64,000 nt of DNA from Candidatus Kaistia colombiensis (lineage in GTDB: Bacteria; Pseudomonadota; Alphaproteobacteria; Rhizobiales; Kaistiaceae), in contig CP119318.1 of assembly GCA_029203105.1 (NCBI GenBank), positions 2,928,501 to 2,992,500 of the forward strand, given 5' to 3'. The notes beneath the pieces were generated by a model, which worked only from the letters and a program-made list of their open reading frames with translations, made no database searches and was not told the DNA's origin. Shown here piece by piece: positions 25,264 to 33,414 of the stretch (within the stretch, counting starts at the first letter, position 1; each line of letters opens with the position of its first letter). The translations under genes and the position numbers were made by a program.

Positions 25264-25656
25264 ATGATCAATCTCGTCATACTCGTCTTCATCGGCGGCG
25301 CCATCGGCGCGATGGCCCGTGAGTTCCTGATGCTCGGCGTGCCCAACCTTTCCGACGGCTTCCCGATGGCGATACTGGTTGCCAACATCGTTGCCGCCTT
25401 CCTGCTCGGGCTCGTCACCGGCCTGCACAAGCGCCGCGTTGTCAGCGATGACGTCAACACCATGGTCGGCACGGGCGTCATGGGTGGTCTGTCGACCTTT
25501 TCCAGCTTCGTCTACGGCTCCGTCGTGCTGATGACGGCGTCGGCTTCCGGTGCCGCCGTTGCGATCCTCTACGTGCTGATCAGCCTGGTGCTCGGCTATG
25601 GCGCGGTGCGCCTGGGCATCAAGCTCGGCGAGCGCGGCGCCCCGGCGAAGGGGTAG
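25264..25656 (+). CDS. crcB: Fluoride channel subunit (Fluc/CrcB), second copy
   Basis: A 130-residue, four-segment Fluc protein with 'GGAIGAMAREFLML', 'PMAILVANIVAAFLLGLVTG' and 'GTGVMGGLSTFSSFVYGSVV'. It keeps the polar Asn and the STFSS track but differs clearly from the first copy, as expected for the second chain of a heterodimer. The ATG follows GGAGAGAGG. It is the last gene before a strong hairpin at 25680-25704. Confidence 0.93.
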   Translation: MINLVILVFIGGAIGAMAREFLMLGVPNLSDGFPMAILVANIVAAFLLGLVTGLHKRRVVSDDVNTMVGTGVMGGLSTFSSFVYGSVVLMTASASGAAVAILYVLISLVLGYGAVRLGIKLGERGAPAKG

Positions 25657-25679
25657 CCCGCTTCCGATCGCGCGAGCGT

Positions 25680-25704
25680 CCCGGGGCGGCTGGCCCGCCC
25701 CGGG
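25680..25704. terminator. Hairpin between crcB and the channel-like gene
   Basis: A perfect 10-bp stem (CCCGGGGCGG and CCGCCCCGGG, 5-base loop) in the 57-base gap between two convergent genes. It is very GC-rich with no T-run and probably ends transcription from both sides. Confidence 0.55.
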
Positions 25705-25713
25705 GGCCGCATG

Positions 25714-26805
25714 TCAGGCGAGAGTGGGCGGCGCGCCTACCGGCTCGGTCTGGTGGGCGTGCGGCAGAATCCATGGCTCCTCGACCGGCATCAGCGTCGA
25801 CTGGGCGAGCAGGCGTATGCTGGTCTCGTAGTCCGCCCGCAACGCGATGAACGCATTTCGGCACTCTTCCTTGTCCGGCTTCGTCGGCAGGCCAATCTCG
25901 CCCAGCCGGGCATAGAGATGGTCGAAGTGCTCGATCAGCTTCCGGTCGACGCTGCTGTGGGTCCAGGCGTCGGCCGGAATGCGCGGATTCAACTCGATGG
26001 CCAGGCTCTTCAGCGCGTGGCAGCCGATCTCGCGGCAGATGCGGGCCGATTCCGTATGCTTCGCCTCGAGGCAGGCGGTCAGCAGCGAGGTGGCATCCAG
26101 CACGGCGGCGGCGGCGCCGACCCAGCTGGTGCCGCGATAGACCGCCGGAACATAGGCGAGGATCGGCGAGATCGAGTGGGTTTCGAGAAGGCCGCGGAAC
26201 CACTGCTCCCAGTCTTCCCAGACGACGCCGTGATGCTCGATCTGGCCGCTTCGCTGCAGGGATTCAATCAGGCTGGACGTGGTCGGGCGCCGACCGGTGC
26301 GGGCGTAGAGCCAGCCGACCTTGCGCTCGCGAACCTGGATGGCGGCCTGGTAGCCGGGCACGAAGGTGAACAGCAGGATGACGACGGCGAGGCCGATTGC
26401 GGCCTCGAAGACGGCCAGCACCTCGCCGGTGAGCGTGGGCGGTGTCTTGAAACCGAGCGTGCTGAGGGCGGAGCCGCTGGCCGTGAAGGCGTAGCCCCAA
26501 CGCGGTTCGATCTCCAGCCCCCAGAGGATCAGCATGAAGCCGATCTGAACCAGCAGGAACCAGGAGGCGATTGCGAGGAACAGGAAGAGCGGAAGCGCCC
26601 AGGCCTGAAGTCGCTGGGTCTCGCTATAGTCTTTGGCTTCGCCGGCGAGGGCGTGGATGATCGAGACCGCGCCGAAACGAGCTCCCTGTTCGATGAAATC
26701 CCGCTCCCGACGGTTGAGCAGGACAACCTTGACGATCGAGCGGAAGTAGAGGACCAGGGCGACGATGCCCAGGAGGACGGCAGCGAAGTGGAGCACGGTA
26801 TCCAT
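25714..26805 (-). CDS. Potassium-channel-like membrane protein
   Basis: About 363 residues. A hydrophobic segment at 6-28, another at 72-100, a re-entrant-like stretch 'SGSALSTLGFKTP' near 112-124 and a further membrane segment at 130-152 give a TM-pore-TM layout. 'STLGF' sits where potassium channels have 'TVGYG', so the filter is unusual. The C-terminal 200 residues are soluble and helical, with no RCK (Rossmann) motif that I can see. An ATG at 26811 is also possible, but the AAAG site fits 26805 better. Function as an ion channel is inferred from layout only. Confidence 0.7.
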   Translation of the reverse strand: MDTVLHFAAVLLGIVALVLYFRSIVKVVLLNRRERDFIEQGARFGAVSIIHALAGEAKDYSETQRLQAWALPLFLFLAIASWFLLVQIGFMLILWGLEIEPRWGYAFTASGSALSTLGFKTPPTLTGEVLAVFEAAIGLAVVILLFTFVPGYQAAIQVRERKVGWLYARTGRRPTTSSLIESLQRSGQIEHHGVVWEDWEQWFRGLLETHSISPILAYVPAVYRGTSWVGAAAAVLDATSLLTACLEAKHTESARICREIGCHALKSLAIELNPRIPADAWTHSSVDRKLIEHFDHLYARLGEIGLPTKPDKEECRNAFIALRADYETSIRLLAQSTLMPVEEPWILPHAHQTEPVGAPPTLA

Positions 26806-27228
26806 CTGCATCTTTCCATGCGTGTCGTGGCGGGCGAGGCCCGGGGCAGGACTGCAGCACGTTGAGGAAACCGGCAGAAAAGCGCGCGCTGCTCTCTCGT
26901 GGTGCCGCCCCCGGATCGGTCCAGCGGACGCGACGTCGGGCGGGCCGCATCAGCTTGCGCCCTGGCACGGCGGGGTCAAGAGCCTGCACTGCAACGACAC
27001 CCGGCAGACGCAGGAGGCCGACGCATTCCGACCGGCCAGGCGCGCGACGCCCGCGCCACCCGGTCGACCCGCCGTTCGATGGTGGATCCCAGATGGTCAG
27101 CAAAGAAAGAAGCCGCCACGGGCACGCAGATCCGTGGCAACTCGGGCCGCCAGCGGCGGAGGGCGATTGATCCCGGGATCTTCGACGCGCCCGCATCCGG
27201 CAGGTCCGCATGACAGCGGCATTGCCAA
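26806..27228. other. Intergenic region, nothing recognised
   Basis: 423 bases between the end of ureC and the start of the channel-like gene, both on the reverse strand. Short open frames overlap one another without ribosome sites or family motifs. No hairpin with a T-run was found after ureC. It presumably holds the promoter for the channel-like gene. Confidence 0.4.
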
Positions 27229-28950
27229 TCAGCTGAAGAAATAGAGCTGATTCAGGGCAATGTTCTGGGGTGGCTTTACCGTGGCGTGCACGCCGTCGAC
27301 GATAACAGCGAAGGTCTGGGGATTGACCTCGATGTTTGGCAAGTAACTGTTGCGCACCATGTGAGCCTTGCCGAGCACGCGGGTGCCGCGCACCGGCTTG
27401 ACGAGGCGCTTCAGGCCGTAGCGTTCGCCGACATTATTGTCGTAGGCGGCGCGCGAGACGAAGGTGATTGAGCTCTTCGGCATCGCCGTGCCGAAGGCGC
27501 CGAACATTGGCCGGTAGTACGTCGGCTGCGGTGTCGGCAGCGAGGCGTTCGGGTCGCCCATGTTGGCCCAGGCGACGAAGCCGCCCTTCAGCACCATCTT
27601 CGGCTTGGCGCCGAAGAAGGCCGGCTCCCAGAGCACCAGATCGGCAAACTTGCCAGGCTCGACGGAGCCGATCTCGTGCGCCAGGCCGGCGGTCAGCGCG
27701 GGGTTGATCGTCACCTTGGCAACGTAGCGCAGGACGCGGAAATTGTCGTTTTCTGCCGCGTCCTCCGGCAGCGGGCCGCGCGCCTTCTTCATGGCGTCGG
27801 CGGTCTGGATGGCGCGCAGGAACGTTTCGCCGATGCGGCCCATCGCCTGCGAGTCGGAGCCGATCATCGAGATGGCGCCGAGGTCGTGCAGCACGCTTTC
27901 CGCCACGATGGTCTCGGCGCGGACCCGGCTTTCGGCGAAGGCGACGTCGGACGGGATCTTCGGGTTCAAATTGTGGCAGACCATGATCATGTCGAAGAGC
28001 TCGGCGACCGAGTTCTGTCCGCAGGGCAGGGTCGGATTGGTCGAACTCGGCAGCACATTGCTCTGGCCGACGACCTTCAGCAGGTCGGGGGCATGGCCGC
28101 CGCCGGCGCCCTCGCTGTGGAAGGTGTGGATGGTGCGGCCGTCGAAGGCGGCGATGGTGTCCTCGACATAGCCGGATTCGTTCAGCGTGTCGGTATGGAT
28201 GGCGACGGAGACGTCATAGTCGTCGGCGATCGAGAGGCAGGCGCGGATGGCGGCCGGGGTCGAGCCATAGTCCTCATGCACCTTGAAGCCGGCCGCGCCG
28301 CCCAGCAATTGTTCGACGAGCGGTCGTTGACCCGTGGAGTTACCCTTGCCGAGCAGGCCGATATTGATCGGCAGGCCCTCGATCGAGCGCAGCATCATCT
28401 CGAGGTTCCACGGACCGTTGGTGGTCGTGACGCCGTTGCTGCCGTCGACCGGGCCGATGCCGCCGCCCCAGAGCGTGGTGATGCCGTTCGACAGCGCCGC
28501 ATAGACCTGCTGCGGCGAGATGTAGTGGACGTGGGTGTCCATGCCGCCGGCGGTCAGGATCAGGTGTTCGCCGGAGATGGCGTCGGTCGAGGCGCCGGTG
28601 ACGAGGCCGGGGGTGACCCCCTCCATGGTCGATGGGTTGCCGGCCTTGCCGAGGCCGACGATGCGGCCGTTGCGGATGCCGACATCGGCCTTGACGACGC
28701 CGAGCGTCGGCTCGAGCACGGTGACGTTGGTGATGACGAGGTCGAGGCAGCCGGCCTCCTGGGTCAGATGGTTCTCCGATCCCATGCCGTCGCGCAGCGT
28801 CTTGCCGCCGCCATACTGCAATTCGTCGCCGTAATTGCCGCGCAGGTCCTTTTCGATCTCGACATAGAGATCGGAATTGCCGAGCCGGATCTTGTCGCCG
28901 ACGGTCGGGCCGTAGAGGTCGGCATATTGTTGACGGGATATCTGCGTCAT
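27229..28950 (-). CDS. ureC: Urease alpha subunit (divergent, accessory-less locus)
   Basis: A 573-residue urease catalytic subunit. Nickel ligands are intact: His140 and His142 ('THVHYISP'), Lys223 ('AAGFKVHEDYG'), His252, His278 and Asp366 ('GSDSQAMGR'). Substrate residues His225 and the Arg of 'ESRVRAET' are also there. The mobile flap, usually CHHLD, reads CHNLN here (residues 325-329): the catalytic Cys-His pair is kept but the next His and Asp are Asn. The ATG at 28950 has GGAGG at 9 bases. It is preceded by ureA and ureB, and no ureD, E, F or G is in the window. Confidence 0.93.
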   Translation of the reverse strand: MTQISRQQYADLYGPTVGDKIRLGNSDLYVEIEKDLRGNYGDELQYGGGKTLRDGMGSENHLTQEAGCLDLVITNVTVLEPTLGVVKADVGIRNGRIVGLGKAGNPSTMEGVTPGLVTGASTDAISGEHLILTAGGMDTHVHYISPQQVYAALSNGITTLWGGGIGPVDGSNGVTTTNGPWNLEMMLRSIEGLPINIGLLGKGNSTGQRPLVEQLLGGAAGFKVHEDYGSTPAAIRACLSIADDYDVSVAIHTDTLNESGYVEDTIAAFDGRTIHTFHSEGAGGGHAPDLLKVVGQSNVLPSSTNPTLPCGQNSVAELFDMIMVCHNLNPKIPSDVAFAESRVRAETIVAESVLHDLGAISMIGSDSQAMGRIGETFLRAIQTADAMKKARGPLPEDAAENDNFRVLRYVAKVTINPALTAGLAHEIGSVEPGKFADLVLWEPAFFGAKPKMVLKGGFVAWANMGDPNASLPTPQPTYYRPMFGAFGTAMPKSSITFVSRAAYDNNVGERYGLKRLVKPVRGTRVLGKAHMVRNSYLPNIEVNPQTFAVIVDGVHATVKPPQNIALNQLYFFS

Positions 28951-29013
28951 GATCATGCACCTCCAGAAAGCGGGGCCTGCGCGTTCATGCCGATCGAACG
29001 GCGGGAAGACGGT

Positions 29014-29493
29014 CTACTTGGTGGGGGATTTGCCGCCGGTCCGAAACTTGAAGCCGAGCTTCCGGGCCCGCTCGATGGCGGCCTCCCGGTTCGGCTGATA
29101 GTCCGGTGTCGGTCCATCGCCGGACCAGCCATCGACGAGATTGCTGAAGCCGTAGACGAACTGCTTGCCGGCATAGGGAACGAGCGTCACTTCCTTCTCG
29201 TCGCCCGGCTCGAAGCGCACGGCCGTGTTGGCCGGGATGTCGAGGTGCTGGCCAAACGCCGCGGCGCGATCGAAATCGAGATATCGGTTGGCTTCGAAGA
29301 AGTGATAGTGGGACCCGACCTGGATCGGCCTGTCGCCCGTGTTGCGAACCGTCAGCTTGGTGCGCGGCCGGCCGCGATTGATCTCAATCGGCTCCTTGGC
29401 CAGGATATAGCCGCCGATCGGGCGGACGGCCTTGTGCGCCTTCTTGGTGTGCTCGGGTTGCGGATGAACGGCCTTGGTCGGAGTCGTGGCCAT
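29014..29493 (-). CDS. ureB: Urease beta subunit
   Basis: A 159-residue protein, longer than the usual 100-110 of UreB, with about 20 extra residues at each end. The core has 'GGYILAKEPIEINRGRP', 'VRNTGDRPIQVGSHYHFFEA' and 'YLDFDRAAAFGQHLDIPANT', the standard UreB fold with 'GSHYHF'. The start has GAGGAGG at a good distance. It lies between ureA (78-base gap) and ureC (63-base gap) in one reverse-strand operon. Confidence 0.93.
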   Translation of the reverse strand: MATTPTKAVHPQPEHTKKAHKAVRPIGGYILAKEPIEINRGRPRTKLTVRNTGDRPIQVGSHYHFFEANRYLDFDRAAAFGQHLDIPANTAVRFEPGDEKEVTLVPYAGKQFVYGFSNLVDGWSGDGPTPDYQPNREAAIERARKLGFKFRTGGKSPTK

Positions 29494-29571
29494 GACAGCC
29501 TCCTCGTACAGTCTCGTTCAGACGTCGTCCTGCGGCGCCGAAAGCGGCGGGCTGCTAGGACCGGCGGCGGT

Positions 29572-29874
29572 TCACGTGATCGGATTGTGCAGACTGACCA
29601 GCCGGCTGCCGTCTGTGAAGACGGCCTCGACCTGGATGAGCGGCAAGAGATCCGGCACGCCCTCCATCACATCGCTGGCACGAAGGACGTTCCGCGCGCC
29701 GTCCATCACTTCCTCAACCGTCCTGCCTTCGCGGGCGCCTTCCAGCACATAGGCGCATAGGACGGCGACTGTTTCCGGATGGTTCAGCTTGAGACCCTTG
29801 TCTTTCCGCTTCAACGCCACGTCGGAAAGCATGTGAATCAGAAGCTTGTCGAATTCTCGGGGAGTTAGATGCAC
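29572..29874 (-). CDS. ureA: Urease gamma subunit
   Basis: A 100-residue protein starting with GTG ('HLTPREFDKLLIHMLSDVAL'), with 'KLNHPETVAVLCAYVLEGAR' and 'VPDLLPLIQVEAVFTDGSRL', matching UreA over its full length. AGGAGG lies 7 bases before the GTG. It is the first gene of ureABC. The promoter must lie in 29875-30100, which has no recognised regulator site. Confidence 0.94.
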   Translation of the reverse strand: MHLTPREFDKLLIHMLSDVALKRKDKGLKLNHPETVAVLCAYVLEGAREGRTVEEVMDGARNVLRASDVMEGVPDLLPLIQVEAVFTDGSRLVSLHNPIT

Positions 29875-30099
29875 GGACGCCTCCTGCGAGTCTCAGGAAT
29901 ATAACTTGGGGTCGGACCAACGCCCTCCACGCATGGAAAAGATAAGGTTCAGACTTGTTGGCAGGTAAGACAAGTTCCGGTCGCTCGTGCGAGCCTCGGA
30001 TATCCTGCGGCCTCGCTAGAAAAAGCGCTCATTGGTGCTGTACGGCAATAGTATCACGAAAAGATGATCTCGATATTATCGAAAATCATGCGTTTCACT

Positions 30100-30147
30100 T
30101 TGGCGCGATGCGCCAAAAAAAGCGGCGGCGCTTGGGGGCGCCGCCGC
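30100..30147 (-). terminator. Tandem hairpins with T-run, gdhA terminator
   Basis: On the reverse strand after gdhA there is a 10-bp GC stem (30138-30147 with 30122-30131) followed by a run of seven T, a good intrinsic terminator. The T-run is itself part of a second perfect repeat, TTTGGCGC-GAT-GCGCCAAA at 30100-30118, which could form an alternative hairpin and protect ureA from read-through. Confidence 0.8.
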
Positions 30148-30201
30148 AATGCATTCTAGCCGCGCTTCATAGCGCGAGCCGAATATCCCTTCGCGTGAAG
30201 C

Positions 30202-31494
30202 TCAGCTTGCGAAGAACTTCTGCGTGCCGTGCGACTCGATGGCGCCAGCGACGCGCGAGAGGGCATGCACATAGGCCGCGCTACGGATGGTGATACCGCG
30301 ATCCTTGGACAGGTTCCACACCGAGCGACCTTCGCGATCCATCGTCTCCTGCAGGCGCGACCGAACCTCTTCGGCCGTCCAGTAGTAGCCCTGACGGTTC
30401 TGCACCCACTCGAAATAGGAGACGGTGACGCCGCCGGCATTCGCAAGGATGTCGGGAAGAACGACGACATTCTTCTCTGCCAGGATGATGTCGGCTTCCG
30501 GAGTGATCGGGCCGTTGGCGAGCTCGAGGATGACGCGCGCCTTGATGGCGGCGGCGTTGTCCTTGTGGATCAGATCCTCGAGCGCGGCCGGGACCAGGAT
30601 CTCGCAGTCGACCGCGGTGATCGCGTCGGCGTCGATCGCCTTGATGCCGTCCTGGCCGACCAGCTGCAGCACCGAGCCGGTCTTCTTGGAAGCGAGCAGC
30701 TTGGCGACGTCGAGGCCGGCGTCATTGTGGATCGCGCCCTTCGAGTCGGAGACGGCGACGATCTTGTAGCCGTCGGCGCCGAGCAGGCTGGCGATGTGCT
30801 GGCCGGCATTGCCGAAACCCTGGATCGCGACGCGGGCGCCGGGCGTCAGGCCCAGTTCCGAGGCGAGGTTGCGGACGAGGTAGTAGCCGCCGCGCGCGGT
30901 GGCGTCGTCACGGCCGAGCGAGCCGCCGAGCGAGATCGGCTTGCCGGTGATCACGGCCGGCGTCGACTGTCCGACGATGGAGGCGTATTCGTCCGCCATC
31001 CAGCCCATGATCATCGAATTGGTGTAGACGTCCGGCGCCGGGATGTCGCGGTCGGGGCCGACGATCTTCGAGAAGGCCTGCATGTAGGCGCGCGACAGGC
31101 GCTCCAGTTCTGCCTTCGAGAGCGAATGCGGATCGACGCGCACAGCACCCTTGCCGCCGCCATAGGGCAGGTTCATGACGGCGCACTTCATCGTCATCCA
31201 GAAGGCGAGCGTCTCGACTTCCTCGATGGTCGATTCCGGGTGGAAACGGATGCCGCCCTTGGTCGGGCCGCGCGTGTCGTCATAGCGGCAACGCCAGGCC
31301 ATGAAGGATTTGCGCGATCCGTCGTCCATGCGGATCATCAGCCGCACCTTGGTGGTCTCGCGCGGATACTTGAGCTTCTCCAGGACGTCGCCGTCCAGGT
31401 TCAGGTGAGCTGCAGCTTCGTCGAGGCGCGTCAAAGCCTGGTCGAGCATGGAAACGTCGGTCATCCCGGCATCGCTCCGCTTGTTGGTTGTCAT
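30202..31494 (-). CDS. gdhA: Glutamate dehydrogenase (Glu/Leu/Phe/Val family)
   Basis: A 430-residue enzyme with the catalytic glycine-lysine segment 'MNLPYGGGKGAVRVDPHSLS', 'GPDRDIPAPDVYTN' and the nucleotide motif 'VAIQGFGNAGQHIASLL'. 'GITIRSAAYVHALSRV' near the end is typical. It interconverts glutamate and 2-oxoglutarate; the Asp in 'VSDSKGAI' favours NAD. It is monocistronic with its own terminator. Proximity to urease may be chance, though both deal with ammonia. Confidence 0.93.
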   Translation of the reverse strand: MTTNKRSDAGMTDVSMLDQALTRLDEAAAHLNLDGDVLEKLKYPRETTKVRLMIRMDDGSRKSFMAWRCRYDDTRGPTKGGIRFHPESTIEEVETLAFWMTMKCAVMNLPYGGGKGAVRVDPHSLSKAELERLSRAYMQAFSKIVGPDRDIPAPDVYTNSMIMGWMADEYASIVGQSTPAVITGKPISLGGSLGRDDATARGGYYLVRNLASELGLTPGARVAIQGFGNAGQHIASLLGADGYKIVAVSDSKGAIHNDAGLDVAKLLASKKTGSVLQLVGQDGIKAIDADAITAVDCEILVPAALEDLIHKDNAAAIKARVILELANGPITPEADIILAEKNVVVLPDILANAGGVTVSYFEWVQNRQGYYWTAEEVRSRLQETMDREGRSVWNLSKDRGITIRSAAYVHALSRVAGAIESHGTQKFFAS

Positions 31495-31688
31495 GGTTTT
31501 CCCCCGCTGGGGTCATCGCCTGCGTTATGACCCCTCTGCCGGAATAGGGCAACATTTCTGACGCATCTCAGGGCAGTTGCGCCACTTTTTTGCGTTCGGA
31601 CCGCCTGAAATGTAGACAAATTGCCGCAGCGATGGGCGGATTGAGCCTCGCCGAAGGACCGAAATCGCCTTGATGACGTCGGGGCGCG

Positions 31689-32558
31689 CTAGTGGTTCAG
31701 TGCGCGAGCCATGTCGTCGGCCGGGACGAAGCCGAGCCAGTCGACGGCGTTTTTCAAGCTCCAGGCCATGCCCGAATTGTTCGACACCGCATTGACGACG
31801 ATGCCGGCTGTCGGCCAGCCGGCGGGGTCGGCGCGAAGCGAGGCGGCGAAGATGTCGAGGAGGTCGCGGTTCGAAAGCCACATGCCACGGAACCAGGCCA
31901 GGTCGCGCGCCGCCGCGTCGTCCAGCGGGTCGAGGCGGCTGTTCGGCGTCCCGGATGCGGAGATGGTCGAGGGGTGGTTGGCGCCGGGCTGGCACCAGCC
32001 AATCCGCAGGGCGACCGCCGTCATGCCGCTGCGGTCGGCCAGCGCGCAGCAGAGGCGCTCGCCCATCAGCTTGGCGACGGCGTAGGGCGTGCTGTCGTTG
32101 CCGCCGGCATCGTTTCTCCAGCGCGTGCCGGGCAGGGGTGGCAGGTCTTCGGTGAGGGCGCCTGGCGTCGTTGCGACGTCGGTATCCTTGTAGCCGCCCA
32201 TGACGTGGTTTGACGTGGCGAAGACCAAGCGGCTCACGCCGGATTGCGCGGCGGCCTGGACCACAAGGGCGGTCATGTCAAAGGAGGCTGCCGAGTCCGT
32301 CCAGTCGGCCTCGGGATACGGATTCTGGGCGGCGAGGTGCACGACCGCGTCGACGGAAGCGATCGCATCGAGCCAGCGACGGTCGTCCGGTTGGCGCAGA
32401 TCGGCCTCGACGCAGGCGAGCGTGGCATGCGCGGGCGGCTCGATCGGATCGAAGCGGCGGTCGAGCGCCACCAGGGCGTCGCACCAAGGCTCGGCGCCGA
32501 TGCCGGCGATCAGCTTGCGGGCGAGGTTTCCGTTGCCGCCGGTGATGGCAATGCGCAT
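31689..32558 (-). CDS. NAD-dependent epimerase/uronate-dehydrogenase-like protein
   Basis: A 289-residue extended SDR with 'AITGGNGNLARKLIAGI', 'VVHLAAQNPYPEADW', 'VFATSNHVMGGYKDTD' and the catalytic 'TPYAVAKLMGER'. The 'SNHVMG' segment and length recall bacterial uronate dehydrogenases, which oxidise glucuronate or galacturonate to the lactone. Its stop side faces gdhA. It is encoded downstream of a GntR regulator on the same strand, opposite an SDR-cupin pair. The substrate call is tentative. Confidence 0.78.
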   Translation of the reverse strand: MRIAITGGNGNLARKLIAGIGAEPWCDALVALDRRFDPIEPPAHATLACVEADLRQPDDRRWLDAIASVDAVVHLAAQNPYPEADWTDSAASFDMTALVVQAAAQSGVSRLVFATSNHVMGGYKDTDVATTPGALTEDLPPLPGTRWRNDAGGNDSTPYAVAKLMGERLCCALADRSGMTAVALRIGWCQPGANHPSTISASGTPNSRLDPLDDAAARDLAWFRGMWLSNRDLLDIFAASLRADPAGWPTAGIVVNAVSNNSGMAWSLKNAVDWLGFVPADDMARALNH

Positions 32559-32585
32559 GGCGATTTTCCGGTTCGAGGGAAAGGA

Positions 32586-33362
32586 CTATAGGCGGCCGCC
32601 ATCCGGCGCCAGATTGGCGATGATGCGGTCGCGCGTGACGAAGATGTGCGCCGACATGGCGGCCTCCGCCGCGGCGAGATCGCCGGCGCGGATGGCGTCG
32701 AGGATGGCGCGATGATCGGACTTGATGCGGATCGCCGCCTCGAGCTCGCGAAAATAGTGCACCCGCATGATGTGCAGATGCACATGCAAGGTGCCGTAGA
32801 GCTCCTCCAGCCTGCGGTTGCGGCTCGCCGTCACGATGGCGCGGTGGAAGGCGCGATCCCATTCGGTGAACAGGTCGTAGTCGACATAGGCGTCGCCAGC
32901 TGTTGCCGCCTCCATCGCCTCGCAGGCCGCCGCCAGCGTGTCGGCGAGAGCGGCGTGCCGGCCCTCGCGGATCGCCACGCGGACGCCATGCAGCTCGATC
33001 GCCTCGCGGACCTCGAAGATCTCGCGGACGTCGTCGGTGGTCAGCGCGCGGACATAGCAGCCGCGCCGCGCCCGGATCTCGACCAGCCCCTCGGCGGCAA
33101 GGCGCTTCATGGCGTCCAGCACCGGCGTTCGGCTGACGCCGAGCTCGGCAGCGACGATGTCGATCGGGATCTGCTGGCCCGTTTCCAGCTCGCGCCGGAG
33201 GATGCGCCGACGGATCGCCGCATAGGTCTGTTCGCTGAGATCGGCGTGCCGCAACGGCTCGAAGCCGATGCCGGCCGGCGCCGCACCTGGATCGGGAGAG
33301 GATTTTTCGCGGGGCAAGTCGGTCCTGTGTCGCAGAGTGGAAGCCGCCTTGACATGTAGCAT
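32586..33362 (-). CDS. GntR-family regulator (FCD domain)
   Basis: About 258 residues. The winged helix includes 'ETGQQIPIDIVAAELGVSRT' and 'PVLDAMKRLAAEGLVEI'; the FCD domain has 'REAIELHGVRVAI', 'DRAFHRAIVTASRN' and 'SDHRAILDAI'. The ATG at 33362 has no clear ribosome site, so translation may start later, for example at the TTG at 33317. The gene is divergent from the SDR at 33415. An inverted repeat, ACGGAT-N7-ATCCGT, lies between them and is its likely operator. Confidence 0.88.
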   Translation of the reverse strand: MLHVKAASTLRHRTDLPREKSSPDPGAAPAGIGFEPLRHADLSEQTYAAIRRRILRRELETGQQIPIDIVAAELGVSRTPVLDAMKRLAAEGLVEIRARRGCYVRALTTDDVREIFEVREAIELHGVRVAIREGRHAALADTLAAACEAMEAATAGDAYVDYDLFTEWDRAFHRAIVTASRNRRLEELYGTLHVHLHIMRVHYFRELEAAIRIKSDHRAILDAIRAGDLAAAEAAMSAHIFVTRDRIIANLAPDGGRL

Positions 33363-33372
33363 GTGAAATTTT

Positions 33373-33391
33373 ACGGATCAATTGTATCCGT
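33373..33391. promoter_or_regulatory. Candidate GntR operator between divergent genes
   Basis: A perfect 6-bp inverted repeat ACGGAT-CAATTGT-ATCCGT in the 52-base gap between the GntR gene and the SDR gene. Its 19-base size and AT-rich centre fit FadR/VanR-type GntR sites. Binding would control both directions. Confidence 0.6.
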
Positions 33392-33414
33392 CTTCCAGCC
33401 GAAGGGCCTCCATC

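Noticed and set aside
27676..29760. A 694-codon forward frame opposite ureC, ureB and ureA
   Set aside because: It spans three real genes in antisense, has no ribosome site or domain, and arises from high third-position GC in the urease genes.
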